The notes beneath the pieces are model-generated. The model ran no database searches and was not told the DNA's origin. It saw only the letters and a program-made list of their open reading frames with translations. The translations under genes were made by a program, and so were the position numbers. From an uncultured Erysipelotrichaceae bacterium (lineage in GTDB: Bacteria > Bacillota_I > Bacilli_A > RFN20 > CAG-826): a DNA stretch of 47,529 bases. The stretch is from NCBI GenBank assembly GCA_902803375.1, contig CADCPN010000002.1:1-47529 (forward strand), written 5' to 3'. Positions within the stretch are counted from its first letter, which is position 1. Each line of letters starts with the position of its first letter. Positions 31,577-40,816 of the stretch are shown here, in pieces.

Positions 31577-32203
31577 TCAAACCAATAAGTCCTTTAGATT
31601 GAATATCTTTTCACCGGTGACTTTTTCGTAGCGATTGTGACGGTCAACGACGATGGAATCCACGTTTGCCTTATGTCCAGTTTCACCATCCTGGAGCGAA
31701 TCTCCAACGTAAACAGTGGAGAAACGGTGGTCGATTTTCATGTCTTCCTGCGCCTTATAGATGCAATCGGGGGCCGGTTTGGCATGCGCGACCCTTTCGC
31801 TGCCGACGATGGTTTCAAACACATCTGGGAAATTTAGCAGCTTTAAGGTCAATTCGATGTGATGGGTCGTGTTGTTTGAGACGATGCCAAGCCTTTTGCC
31901 CCTTCTTTTCAGTTCCTTAAGAACCTCGAACGTTTCGGGGAATGGCTTAATCATCTCAATGAATTCCGGATTGTCCAAAGCCTCGACGATCTTGGCGATG
32001 AACAAAGGCCTATCCTCTTCCTTAACGTTCTTCTCATCCATGACCTCGGTGAGGTTATGATGGGTGAACTCCTCAATCTCCGCATCGGTGATGTCATGCA
32101 TGCCAATGGCATCAAAGCCAAATCGAAAGGTCGGATATAGGGAGTCAATGGTATCGCAGAGGGTGCCATCGAAGTCGAATAGGTAAACGTCGTAGTCTTT
32201 CAT
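31577..32203 (-). CDS. HAD-family hydrolase (phosphoglycolate-phosphatase-like)
   Basis: A 208-residue haloacid-dehalogenase phosphatase. VYLFDFDGTLCDT is motif I with the nucleophile and acid Asp, GIVSNNT motif II, HAKPAPDCI motif III (Lys) and VYVGDSLQDGETG motif IV. A helical cap (residues about 20-85) places it with Gph/PpaX-like enzymes. Its ATG overlaps the uvrB stop by 4 nt, so it is co-translated with UvrB. It could clean up phosphoglycolate from damaged DNA ends, which is inference from the neighbour. A GTTGC-TAAA-GCAAC hairpin lies just past its stop. Confidence 0.85.
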   Translation of the reverse strand: MKDYDVYLFDFDGTLCDTIDSLYPTFRFGFDAIGMHDITDAEIEEFTHHNLTEVMDEKNVKEEDRPLFIAKIVEALDNPEFIEMIKPFPETFEVLKELKRRGKRLGIVSNNTTHHIELTLKLLNFPDVFETIVGSERVAHAKPAPDCIYKAQEDMKIDHRFSTVYVGDSLQDGETGHKANVDSIVVDRHNRYEKVTGEKIFNLKDLLV

Positions 32204-34200
32204 CGTTGGTTAAGTTGGGCTTTGGCCTCAAAGAGGATGTCGCGAAGCTCGGCGGCGCGCTCGAAGTCGTAGGCCTTGGCGGCGGCCTTCATCTGCTTCT
32301 CGATATCGGCGATGCGCAGCTCCATCTCTTTGCGAGAGGTCTTGCCGTCGTCGTTGATAAGGGCCTTAACCTCTTCCTCGCTGTTATGCAGCGGCGGGCG
32401 AAGCTCCTTGGCAATGGTTGTTGGAATGATGCCATATTCCGCGTTATAGGCTTGCTGAATTTCACGGCGTCTATTGGTCTCAGCGATAGCCTCCTTCATG
32501 GAGTCGCTGTAATAGTCGGCATACATGATGACCTCGCCTCTGGCGTTACGCGCGGCGCGGCCAATGACCTGAATAAGGGATCTAGTGGATCTAAGGAAGC
32601 CCTCTTTGTCGGCATCGAGGATGCAGATAAGGGAGACTTCTGGGATATCTAAGCCTTCGCGTAACAAGTTGATGCCGACGAGGACATCGTATTTGCCTTT
32701 GCGAAGCTGATAAATGATCTCGGAACGCTCAAGGGTCTTGGTCTCGTTATGGAGATAAGTGACCTTGATGCCGTGGTCCTTAAGGAATGATGTAAGGTCT
32801 TCAGCCATCTTGATGGTGAGGGTGACGATCATCGTTCTCTCGTTCCTCTCAATCCTCTTCTTGATCTCAGACATGAGGTCATCGATCTGGCCCATGGTCG
32901 GACGAACGTGAATGATCGGGTCGAGTAGGCCAGTCGGACGGATGATCTGCTCAACGACCTCCCCTCCCGTCCTTCCAAGCTCATAATCACCTGGGGTAGC
33001 GGAGGTGCAGACGCAGTTGGCAGGCATCAACGCCTCGAACTCAGAGAAGTTCAAAGGACGGTTGTCTAGGGCGCTAGGAAGGCGGAACCCGTATTCTACA
33101 AGCGTGAGCTTTCTGCTGCGATCTCCGTTATACATACCGCGGATTTGCGGGAAAGTTACGTGAGATTCATCTATAAGGAGGAGATAATCATCCGGCATAT
33201 AGTCGATGAGGCAGAACGGGCGTTCCCCCTCTTTTCGACCATCGATATGGCGGGAGTAGTTTTCAATGCCAGGGCATCTGCCGAATTCGAGCATGCTCTC
33301 CATATCCTGACGGGTGCGCATCTCAAGGCGTTCCGCCTCCAGAAGCTTGCCCTCGCTACGAAGAACGGCAAGCCTATCCTCAAGTTCTGCGGAGATACTC
33401 TTGCAAGCGGCCTCGATACGCTTTCTAGTGGAGGCATGGTCGTAAGCTGGGAAGAACGGATAGGTTTGATACGTGCGTTGGATTTCGCCGGTTAAGATAT
33501 CAACCTGGGCGATGGATTCAACTTCGTCGCCGAAGCAATCGATGCGGATATAGAAATCGCGGGTGGCAGGGCAAATATCGATGGTATCGCCCCTGACGCG
33601 GAAAGTACCCGGTTTCAGTTCAAGGTTATTGCGGGTGTACTGCGCGTCGAGAAGCTGGCGGAAAAGGCCCTTGCGGTCAAGGGTTTCACCTACGCGGACT
33701 TCAAAGATTAGGCCTAAGTATTCATTCGGATCGCTTAAGCCATAAATCGCCGCGACGGAAGCGACGATGATGGTGTCGCTACGGGAAAGAAGCGAGTTCA
33801 TGGCCGAAGTTCTCATCATATCGATCTCTTCGTTCATGACCGCGTTCTTATCGATATAGGTATCGGTTTTGGGGATATAGGCTTCCGGCTGATAGAAATC
33901 GAAGTTGGAGATGAAATACTCCACTCGATTCTCTGGAAAGAGCTCTTTGAACTCGCCATAAAGCTGAAAGGCGAGGGTCTTGTTATGGACCATGACCAAA
34001 GTTGGTCGGTTGAGCGCGGCGATGATGTTGGCGTCGGTGAAGGTTTTGCCGGTACCGGTAGCGCCTTTGATAACCTGGACGCGTTTTCCATCCATAACGC
34101 CCTTGAGAACCTGCTCAATGGCGTGGGGCTGGTCGCCGGTAGGCTTAAATTTGGATACGAGCTTAAACGGGCGAACTTCGCGTTCAATCTTGTTGGCCAT
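32200..34200 (-). CDS. uvrB: Excinuclease ABC subunit B
   Basis: A 666-residue helicase-like subunit that verifies DNA damage and loads UvrC in nucleotide excision repair. GATGTGKTFTDANI is Walker A; the damage-probing beta-hairpin reads SNFDFYQPEAYIP, against YYDYYQPEAYVP in most bacteria; LLIDESHVTFPQ is the DEAD-like box; VLVGINLLREGLDIPE and QVIGRAARN are helicase motifs V and VI; and the C-terminal UVR domain binds UvrC. uvrA is not adjacent. It lies between yitT (1-nt overlap) and the HAD gene (4-nt overlap). Confidence 0.96.
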   Translation of the reverse strand: MANKIEREVRPFKLVSKFKPTGDQPHAIEQVLKGVMDGKRVQVIKGATGTGKTFTDANIIAALNRPTLVMVHNKTLAFQLYGEFKELFPENRVEYFISNFDFYQPEAYIPKTDTYIDKNAVMNEEIDMMRTSAMNSLLSRSDTIIVASVAAIYGLSDPNEYLGLIFEVRVGETLDRKGLFRQLLDAQYTRNNLELKPGTFRVRGDTIDICPATRDFYIRIDCFGDEVESIAQVDILTGEIQRTYQTYPFFPAYDHASTRKRIEAACKSISAELEDRLAVLRSEGKLLEAERLEMRTRQDMESMLEFGRCPGIENYSRHIDGRKEGERPFCLIDYMPDDYLLLIDESHVTFPQIRGMYNGDRSRKLTLVEYGFRLPSALDNRPLNFSEFEALMPANCVCTSATPGDYELGRTGGEVVEQIIRPTGLLDPIIHVRPTMGQIDDLMSEIKKRIERNERTMIVTLTIKMAEDLTSFLKDHGIKVTYLHNETKTLERSEIIYQLRKGKYDVLVGINLLREGLDIPEVSLICILDADKEGFLRSTRSLIQVIGRAARNARGEVIMYADYYSDSMKEAIAETNRRREIQQAYNAEYGIIPTTIAKELRPPLHNSEEEVKALINDDGKTSRKEMELRIADIEKQMKAAAKAYDFERAAELRDILFEAKAQLNQR

Positions 34201-35204
34201 TATTCAGCATCCTCCTTCTTTTCGTTGATACGCTCGGCAATGGATGCGCGGGGCATAGCAAAAGGAACGAAACCCTCACCGTTAACAGTGGAGGCAGGGC
34301 TGATAATCATGAAGGCTTTGGGGTCGACGCTGGAGACGAAGGCTTTTAGCCTGGTTGCCTGTTCGCGGCTCAAAGCAACCTTGATGACGCTCTTGGGGTC
34401 ACCAGTATAGGCGCCTTCGCCATGGAGAATAGTGCAGCCTCTTTCGAGACTATCTTCAATGAAATCGACAATTTCCGGATAGGAATCGGAAATGATTTCC
34501 ACGACGAAATAGCAGTTGCTAGAAACGTAAACGACTTGAATCATGAAGGCGCAGACGAACGCGCTGATAATGCCAATGAGGCCTAAGGCCATCATGTTGG
34601 GTTCGCTGTTCCACATGGCGATGATGCCAGTGGCAACGATCGTGGCATCGATGATGAAGGTGCCAAGGGATTCTTTAATCGGGGTGAATTTAGCGATGAG
34701 GATGGCGATGACATCAAGGCCACCAGTGCTTCCGCCGCCCAAAAAGGTAACAGCAACGCCCAAACCAATGAGTACACCGCCGAAGATGGCGCAAAGCAAA
34801 TAGCCCATCATCGGTTCAGATGCTGGGTTGTTGATCAAACTGGCCGTAATGAAATCGAACCATCCGGTTCGATACATCAAAGAGTAGAAAGCCGGATAGA
34901 TGATTGACGCGTATAGCGTGTGCGCGGCAAACTTTTTGCCCAAGGCGATGAAGCCAATGATGAAACAGAGGATTTCCAATCCCCAGGTCACAAGGTCAAC
35001 AGCCATGAAGTCGCTGCCGCTAGCAGTAATGAAGTGCTGGACGATGATGCCAATGCTGGCGATACCGCCCGTGAGCAGCTTTGCAGGGACGATGAACATT
35101 GCATCGCCCAAAGCAAGGACAAAGCAGCCCAACGTGATCAAGAAAATATTCTTAAACCACGCAAAAAGCTGCTTTTTGTTCTGGAATTTACTTTTTAGGT
35201 TCAT
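34200..35204 (-). CDS. YitT-family membrane protein
   Basis: A 334-residue protein. Residues 1-215 carry about six membrane helices with the YitT signatures FIVPAKLLTGGIASIGIIVQ and FLGGGSTGGLDVIAIL. Residues 225-320 are the cytosolic DUF2179 domain (YVSSNCYFVVEIIS, then ATRLKAFVSSVDPKAFMIIS). Family function is unclear; transport or sensing is suspected. It overlaps prfB by 17 nt and uvrB by 1 nt, so secA-prfB-yitT-uvrB-HAD may be a single transcript. Confidence 0.9.
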   Translation of the reverse strand: MNLKSKFQNKKQLFAWFKNIFLITLGCFVLALGDAMFIVPAKLLTGGIASIGIIVQHFITASGSDFMAVDLVTWGLEILCFIIGFIALGKKFAAHTLYASIIYPAFYSLMYRTGWFDFITASLINNPASEPMMGYLLCAIFGGVLIGLGVAVTFLGGGSTGGLDVIAILIAKFTPIKESLGTFIIDATIVATGIIAMWNSEPNMMALGLIGIISAFVCAFMIQVVYVSSNCYFVVEIISDSYPEIVDFIEDSLERGCTILHGEGAYTGDPKSVIKVALSREQATRLKAFVSSVDPKAFMIISPASTVNGEGFVPFAMPRASIAERINEKKEDAE

Positions 35205-36307
35205 CTTTTCTGGCCTCCATCTCGAGGTAGGAGAAGATGAACTGGTTGATGTCGCCGTCCATTACGGAAGCGATATCGCCCACTTCGAAGTTGGTGCGGT
35301 GGTCCTTAACCATCTGGTAAGGCTGGAAGACGTAGCTACGAATCTGGCTCCCCCATTCAATGTTTTTCTGTTCGCCGACGACGGACTTAAGCTGGCGCTC
35401 GCGCTCTTCGAGTTTGCGCTGCATAAGCTTATCGGTGAGCATCTGCATACAGGTCGCTTTGTTGAAAAGCTGGCTGCGCTCTACCTGGCAGCTGACGACG
35501 ATGCCAGTCGGAAGGTGGGTGATACGGACTGCGGAGGAGACTTTGTTGACGTTCTGTCCACCAGCGCCGCCGGAACGATAGGTATCAACCTTTAGATCCT
35601 TAGGGTCGATGACAATATCGGAAACAGCGCCGAATTCCGGGACAACGTTAACGGAAGCGAAGGAGGTATGTCTTCTCGCATTGGCATCGAAAGGAGAGAT
35701 ACGAACGAGGCGGTGGACGCCCTTTTCGCTCTTGAGCATGCCATAAGCATCTTCGCCGATAACCTTGATGGCAGCGGACTTAATGCCTGCTTCATCGCCA
35801 TCTTCGACGGAGATGATCTGAATCTTGAAATTGTTGCGTTCAGCGAAGCGGGAATACATGCGAAGAAGCATGGAGGCCCAGTCCTGAGCTTCGGTTCCGC
35901 CTGCGCCAGGGTGAATTTCGAGAGTGCAGTTTAGAGAATCATATTCGCCAGAGAAAAGAAGCTTGTGGTGCATGGCTTCGCACTCAACGGAAAGCTCCTG
36001 TTCCATGGAGTCGACGAGTTCTTTCATTTCCTCGTCGGCATCGGTGGTCTCACCGAGCATGTCGGTGATGTCCTTAAAGGCGGAGGAAGCCTTTAGATAG
36101 CCTTCCTTCTTGTTTTGCAAAGCAGATAGGCGGCTGCTGACAGCCTTGGCAGCGTTCTGGTCATCCCAGAATCCTTCGGCGTTCTGTTTGGCCTCTAGCT
36201 CTGCAATTTCTGCATCGATTTTGGGGAGGTCAAAGAGAATCACCGAGCTGCGAGACAAGCTTGCCCAAATCTTGGGCAGCCTGTTTTAGTTCGACTAGCT
36301 CTTTCAT
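35188..36307 (-). CDS. prfB: Peptide chain release factor 2, programmed +1 frameshift
   Basis: RF2 ends translation at UGA and UAA. A 25-codon first part (36307-36233) reads MKELVELKQAAQDLGKLVSQ LGDSL-like to TGA at 36230-36232. CTT-TGA-C then slips +1 into DLPKIDAEIAELEAK and the rest, giving about 372 residues. The Shine-Dalgarno-like stimulator is GGTGAT, 3 nt before CTT, rather than the common AGGGGG. SPF (in RISPFDANARRHTS) is the stop-reading motif and GGAGGQNVNK the GGQ catalytic loop. AAAGGA precedes the start. It follows secA by 20 nt. Confidence 0.95.
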
Positions 36308-36327
36308 ACTATTCCTTTGGTTTTTTA

Positions 36328-38934
36328 TTACTTGTTTTCGGCCTTATTCTCTTCAGTTGGAACGTCGATGGCAACCGGTTTGTCCTCAAGGGCAACGGTT
36401 TCTTCCTTCATTTCAACTTTGGCTTCATGGACATCTTCGGCATTAGAGGTCTCCTCTTCCGGGGCTTTGGAGTGTTCAGGGGCCGGGGCTTCGGCAGGTT
36501 TTGCTTCCTCAATTGCTTCTGGCTCAGCCGGGGCGGCAGAGGGCTGCTCGGCGGCAGGGGCGGCGGCTTCAGGAGCTGGCTCCTCGCGCTTGACGAGGCG
36601 GACATTCATGAAGTTATAGGCGCAGTCGACGGAGATGTTCTGATTCATCTCGCGGAAGAGAGAATAGCCTTCGTTGACGTAGTCCTGTAGCGGGTTGGTC
36701 TGCGCATAGCTGCGTAGGCCGATGCCCTCACGGAGATGGGACATGGTGTCGATGTGCTTGGTCCAGTTACGGTCGATGACGGTGAGGGAAATCTGACGTT
36801 CCACCTGGTCAGCCTGTTCAGCGGGCCAAGTCTTTCTCTTGCGGAGATAGCTGGAATATAGGAATTCGCCTAGGTCTTCGCCTCCTTCTTCCACAGAAGC
36901 TTCATCATAAGCTTTGGCGGGGAAGGATCCTTCCGGAACAAATGCGGGTTCGACGAGTTTGCGGAGGGCTTCGCCAGAGATTAGGCCCTCGTCACGGCCA
37001 GCATTGGTGGCCTTCTTTGCGAGGAAGTTACCAGTCTCCTGGAAGAAGCTATGGACCAATTCGGTGATATCGCCAGCCAGCATGATGTTGTCGCGCTTGG
37101 TGTAAACGATCTGTCTCTGCTTCGCGAGAACATCATCGTAGTCGAGCAAATTCTTGCGGGTATCGAAGTTGCGGCCTTCGATCTGCTTCTGGGCATTGGT
37201 GATGGCATTCTGAATCATCTTCATCTCGACGTGTTCGGAGCCAATGAGCTTCTTGAAATATTCGCGACGGTTGTCGTCGATGAATCTTCTCATGAGCTCA
37301 TCGTCGAAAGAGACGAAGAAGCAGGAATAGCCCGGGTCGCCCTGACGGCCGGAACGGCCACGGAGCTGGTTATCGATACGTCTGGATTCGTGACGTTCGG
37401 TGCCAAAGACGCATAGACCACCAAGTTCTCTGACGCCTTCGCCTAGCTTAATATCGGTACCACGGCCTGCCATGTTGGTGGCAAGGGTAACGGCGCCGCG
37501 GGTACCGGCCCGAGCGATGATTTCGGCTTCACGGGCCTGGTTTTTAGCGTTTAGAACCTCATGCGGAATACCGACGGCGGTGAGTCTGGCAGAGATTTCT
37601 TCGTTGGATTCGACGGAGACGGTACCGATAAGGATCGGCTGGCCCTTCTCGTGGACCTTCTTAACCTCGTCGACGAGGCCTTTGATCTTGTCTTCGTGGG
37701 TCGCGTAGATTCTATCGAGGTCATCGATGCGGATAACAGGACGGTTGGTCGGGATGACGATAACCCTCATGTTATAGATTTTCTCGAATTCTTCCTCTTC
37801 GGTCTTGGCGGTACCGGTCATGCCGGAAACCTTCTTGTAGAGGCGGAAGAAGTTCTGATAGGTGATGGTGGCGAGAACAGTGGTCTCCTGTTTGATTTCG
37901 ACACCTTCCTTAGCCTGAATAGCCTGCTGGAGGCCATCGTTATATTCACGGCCTTTCATGATACGGCCGGTGAATTGGTCAATTAGCTGGATCTGTCGAT
38001 CGCGGTCGACCATGTATTCGACGTCGCGGTGCATGATGTAGTTAGCCTTTAGAGCCTGGTGGATACGGTGGACGAGGTCCTGGTGCTCTGGGTCGTAAAG
38101 GTTGCGGATGCCGAACATCTGCTCGGCCTTGTTATTGCCCTCATCGGTGAGGTTGCAAGTCTTGGTCTTGATATCGACGGTGAAATCGACTTCCGGCTTG
38201 AGGTACTTAACGAAGCGATCGGCAACCATGTACTGGCTGGCCGCGGCTTTCTTGCCACCAGAAATGATTAGCGGGGTACGGGATTCATCGATAAGGACGG
38301 AGTCGGCTTCGTCGACGATGCAGAAGGAAAGTCCGCGGAGAACGCGGTTCTCAACAGACTGAGTCATGTTATCGCGCAGATAATCGAAGCCAAGTTCGGA
38401 GTTCGTGGTATAGGTGACGTCGCAAAGATAGGCTTCCTTTTTCTCAGCGGGGGACTTGGAGGCGAGGTTGATGCCAACGGTCAAGCCGAGGAAGCGATAG
38501 ACGCGTCCCATCTCCTCTGCGTCACGAGAGGCGAGGTATTCGTTAACGGTGATAACGTGAACGCCATTGCCGGCAAGAGCGTTGAGGTAAACGGCCATGG
38601 TCGCGGTGAGGGTCTTACCTTCACCAGTTCTCATTTCAGCAACATTGCCGCCGTGAAGAACGAGGGAACCGACGATCTGAACCTTGTACGGATAGAGGCC
38701 AAGGGCACGCCTAGCACCTTCACGGCAAACCGCGAAAGCTTCGTACTTGATGTCCTCCATGGTCTTAGCGCCAGATCTTAGGAGTTCCTTGTATTCCTTG
38801 GTTTTGGCGCGGAGCTCATCATCGGAAAGGGCAGCCATCTTGTCCGCATAGGACATGACGATGTCGGCTTCCTTCATGTATTTGTTGAGTTCGCGTTTTT
38901 CGAAATTGAAGATTTTTTCAATAATGTTAGCCAC
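36328..38934 (-). CDS. secA: Preprotein translocase ATPase SecA
   Basis: An 868-residue motor that drives secretory proteins through SecYEG. MRTGEGKTLTATMAVYLNAL is Walker A, VDEADSVLIDESRTPLIISG the DEAD motif, and TNMAGRGTDIKLGEG with QLRGRSGRQGDPG the second helicase domain. The helical wing/scaffold follows to about residue 785. The usual C-terminal zinc motif (CxCxSGxxxxxCH) is absent; instead about 80 residues rich in Pro, Ala and Glu close the protein. It starts with GTG (AGGGAG 8 nt upstream). Its promoter carries an 18-bp palindrome. Confidence 0.96.
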   Translation of the reverse strand: MANIIEKIFNFEKRELNKYMKEADIVMSYADKMAALSDDELRAKTKEYKELLRSGAKTMEDIKYEAFAVCREGARRALGLYPYKVQIVGSLVLHGGNVAEMRTGEGKTLTATMAVYLNALAGNGVHVITVNEYLASRDAEEMGRVYRFLGLTVGINLASKSPAEKKEAYLCDVTYTTNSELGFDYLRDNMTQSVENRVLRGLSFCIVDEADSVLIDESRTPLIISGGKKAAASQYMVADRFVKYLKPEVDFTVDIKTKTCNLTDEGNNKAEQMFGIRNLYDPEHQDLVHRIHQALKANYIMHRDVEYMVDRDRQIQLIDQFTGRIMKGREYNDGLQQAIQAKEGVEIKQETTVLATITYQNFFRLYKKVSGMTGTAKTEEEEFEKIYNMRVIVIPTNRPVIRIDDLDRIYATHEDKIKGLVDEVKKVHEKGQPILIGTVSVESNEEISARLTAVGIPHEVLNAKNQAREAEIIARAGTRGAVTLATNMAGRGTDIKLGEGVRELGGLCVFGTERHESRRIDNQLRGRSGRQGDPGYSCFFVSFDDELMRRFIDDNRREYFKKLIGSEHVEMKMIQNAITNAQKQIEGRNFDTRKNLLDYDDVLAKQRQIVYTKRDNIMLAGDITELVHSFFQETGNFLAKKATNAGRDEGLISGEALRKLVEPAFVPEGSFPAKAYDEASVEEGGEDLGEFLYSSYLRKRKTWPAEQADQVERQISLTVIDRNWTKHIDTMSHLREGIGLRSYAQTNPLQDYVNEGYSLFREMNQNISVDCAYNFMNVRLVKREEPAPEAAAPAAEQPSAAPAEPEAIEEAKPAEAPAPEHSKAPEEETSNAEDVHEAKVEMKEETVALEDKPVAIDVPTEENKAENK

Positions 38935-38964
38935 GTGTATACTCCCTGAAAAAACAGCGGGTTA

Positions 38965-38993
38965 ATCTTACCATTAGAGTAGACTCTAATCAA
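38965..38993 (-). promoter_or_regulatory. secA promoter with 18-bp palindrome in the spacer
   Basis: Minus strand TTGATT (38988-38993), a 17-bp spacer and TAAGAT (38965-38970). ATTAGAGTCTACTCTAAT (38973-38990), palindromic except for its central two bases, lies between them and overlaps the -35. Confidence 0.65.
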
Positions 38994-39006
38994 TTCAGCG
39001 CATTCG

Positions 39007-39645
39007 CTATGTTTTGCCCTTAAAGCACAATACTAGGCCGATTGCCTTCTTTGCCCCTGTTTTTTCCAGTAGGTTCAGGCATTGAATCAGTTTCGATTCT
39101 TTTGAAAGACAATCGTCAAAAACAACCACCGTTTTACCCCGAATTCGGATACCGTTTTGCAATTTGATGCGGATTGTTGGTTCTTTGCTCTCACCTTTTT
39201 GACTGCATGATTCAGAATCGATTTGCTCGAAATAAAAACATTTCTGCAATGGGTGTTTTATTTGTTTCAAAATCTCCTCGTTCGCAGAAAAGCCCCTCTC
39301 CCGGAATTGTTCAGGCGACGTCGGAACGAAAGTTAAAACGGCGCGGGAAAACCTTAGGGAAAGCAGGTCGGCATAGGGGTTTAGAAAAACACAGGCCAGT
39401 TCAATGTCGCCGCAGTCTTTCAGCTGTCTTAGATGCGAATTCACGCCCTCTTCGTTGTCATAAACCGACCATACCTCAAAGCCATCGATCATGGCTGAAT
39501 GCAGATTTGGCTGTAGGCTTTCTAGACATTTACTGCAAAGATGTGGCGCAGTGGCAGAAAGCATCCTCCAGGAGTTAGGTTTTATCTTTTCGAAGCACAC
39601 TTTGCAGAAAGGTGTTGCAGTACTCAATTTCCCTAATTGCTGCAT
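39007..39645 (-). CDS. comFC: ComFC-like phosphoribosyltransferase-fold competence protein
   Basis: About 212 residues. A zinc ribbon (PFCKVCFEK ... HLCSKC) is followed by a PRTase-like domain: AVLTFVPTSPEQFRERGFSA and GKTVVVFDDCLSKESKLIQC. The PRPP-binding loop is normally DDxxTTGxT; here DDCLSKESK lacks the TTG core, so catalysis is doubtful. ComFC assists ComFA in DNA uptake for transformation. The start is uncertain: I give ATG 39645, which overlaps comFA by about 70 nt; TTG 39627 is another choice. It is the last gene before secA. Confidence 0.75.
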   Translation of the reverse strand: MQQLGKLSTATPFCKVCFEKIKPNSWRMLSATAPHLCSKCLESLQPNLHSAMIDGFEVWSVYDNEEGVNSHLRQLKDCGDIELACVFLNPYADLLSLRFSRAVLTFVPTSPEQFRERGFSANEEILKQIKHPLQKCFYFEQIDSESCSQKGESKEPTIRIKLQNGIRIRGKTVVVFDDCLSKESKLIQCLNLLEKTGAKKAIGLVLCFKGKT

Positions 39646-40747
39646 CCATGGCCTCGCTGGTTTTGCTGCCGACGAATGTGACTTCTCCTTTTGGCGCATC
39701 CATTTTCCTCCCTGCCCTTCCGGCAATTTGTATCAAAGCGGCCGCATCGTAGATCCGATTATCCGCATGAAAGACGATGACCTGTAGGTTCTTGATGGTT
39801 ACGCCGCGTTCTAGAACCGCAGTCGTGATCAAAAAGGGGTATTTCCCATCCTTGAAGTTTTGGATGATCTTCTCTCTCCCCTCACGTTTTGAAGAGACGT
39901 AATTGCCGCCAGACACGCCAAAGCAAACGATGCGAAATAGGCTTTCAGACAAAGAGACGCTTGGCACGAAAACAAATACGGGTTTCCCTTCTTTCTTATA
40001 CTTTCTAAGTTTGGAAATTAACCACAATTTCTGTAGTCGTCCCGGCAAAGTCACAATGCTGGGGACCGGAATAGGATGCTTATGAAAACGGGTATGAAGA
40101 GTAAGCATCATGTGACCCGGGGAACGGTATTCCTTCACAACCTCCTTTGATGGGGTGGCTGACATCATCAAACAATGGCCTTTTAAGGCCTGACGGAACA
40201 TATCCAGAAGAAGGTCGCTTCCCTTGAATGGAAAGGCATCGATTTCATCCATGACAAGCAGGTCAAAATAATGGGGATAGCGATAGAGCTGATGGGTCGT
40301 TAAAATGACGCAATCTGCCTCTAAAGTCGATACATGTCCCCCATAAACGGCCACAACCTTCTGTTCGGGAAACGCCTCTTTCAATCTAAAGAAAAGCTCG
40401 ATGACAACGTCTCTTCTAGGCAAGGCAAACCCTACTTTTAATCCCAAGCTCATCGCATAGGCAATCACGCCATAGCTAATCTCGGTTTTCCCTGAGCCGC
40501 AGACGGCATAAACAAGGGTGTCGATTCCCGATTTGAAATTCGCAATGATCTGGTTGGAAAGCTCATTTTGCTCCTTCGATAATGGGTACTTCAAAGACAG
40601 CCTGACGTTCTGCATTTTTCCAGGCTTAAACTTGGCTTCTTTCCCCGCGAAGCCGATGCATCTGCGGCAGTAAGGCTCACCGTTTCGATGCCCAATAAAT
40701 CTTGGGTCTTTGTTTCCGCATCTAGGGCAAATAAAAATACTTTCCAC
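39575..40747 (-). CDS. comFA: ComFA DNA-uptake helicase
   Basis: A 390-residue DEAD-box-like ATPase thought to pull transforming DNA into the cell. An N-terminal four-Cys zinc finger (CPRCGNK ... CRRC) is followed by YAVCGSGKTEI (Walker A), LLVMDEIDAFPF (DEID), MMSATPSKE, TTAVLERGVTIKN and QIAGRAGRK (motif VI). All motifs are intact. The start is GTG; TATAAG stands just 5 nt upstream, so the message may be nearly leaderless. No other competence gene is in the window. Confidence 0.92.
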   Translation of the reverse strand: MESIFICPRCGNKDPRFIGHRNGEPYCRRCIGFAGKEAKFKPGKMQNVRLSLKYPLSKEQNELSNQIIANFKSGIDTLVYAVCGSGKTEISYGVIAYAMSLGLKVGFALPRRDVVIELFFRLKEAFPEQKVVAVYGGHVSTLEADCVILTTHQLYRYPHYFDLLVMDEIDAFPFKGSDLLLDMFRQALKGHCLMMSATPSKEVVKEYRSPGHMMLTLHTRFHKHPIPVPSIVTLPGRLQKLWLISKLRKYKKEGKPVFVFVPSVSLSESLFRIVCFGVSGGNYVSSKREGREKIIQNFKDGKYPFLITTAVLERGVTIKNLQVIVFHADNRIYDAAALIQIAGRAGRKMDAPKGEVTFVGSKTSEAMDAAIREIEYCNTFLQSVLRKDKT

Positions 40748-40769
40748 ATTACCTTATAAGATGGGAAAA

Positions 40770-40801
40770 ATAAAAAAGGCTACTAGATTTCTCTAATAGC
40801 C
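40770..40801 (-). terminator. Terminator of the TsaC-RpiB gene
   Basis: Minus strand GGCTATTAG pairs with CTAGTAGCC (one T-G pair), followed by TTTTTTATTTTT. It separates prfA-prmC-tsaC/rpiB from comFA. Confidence 0.85.
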
Positions 40802-40816
40802 CCAGTTTCCTTTTGT

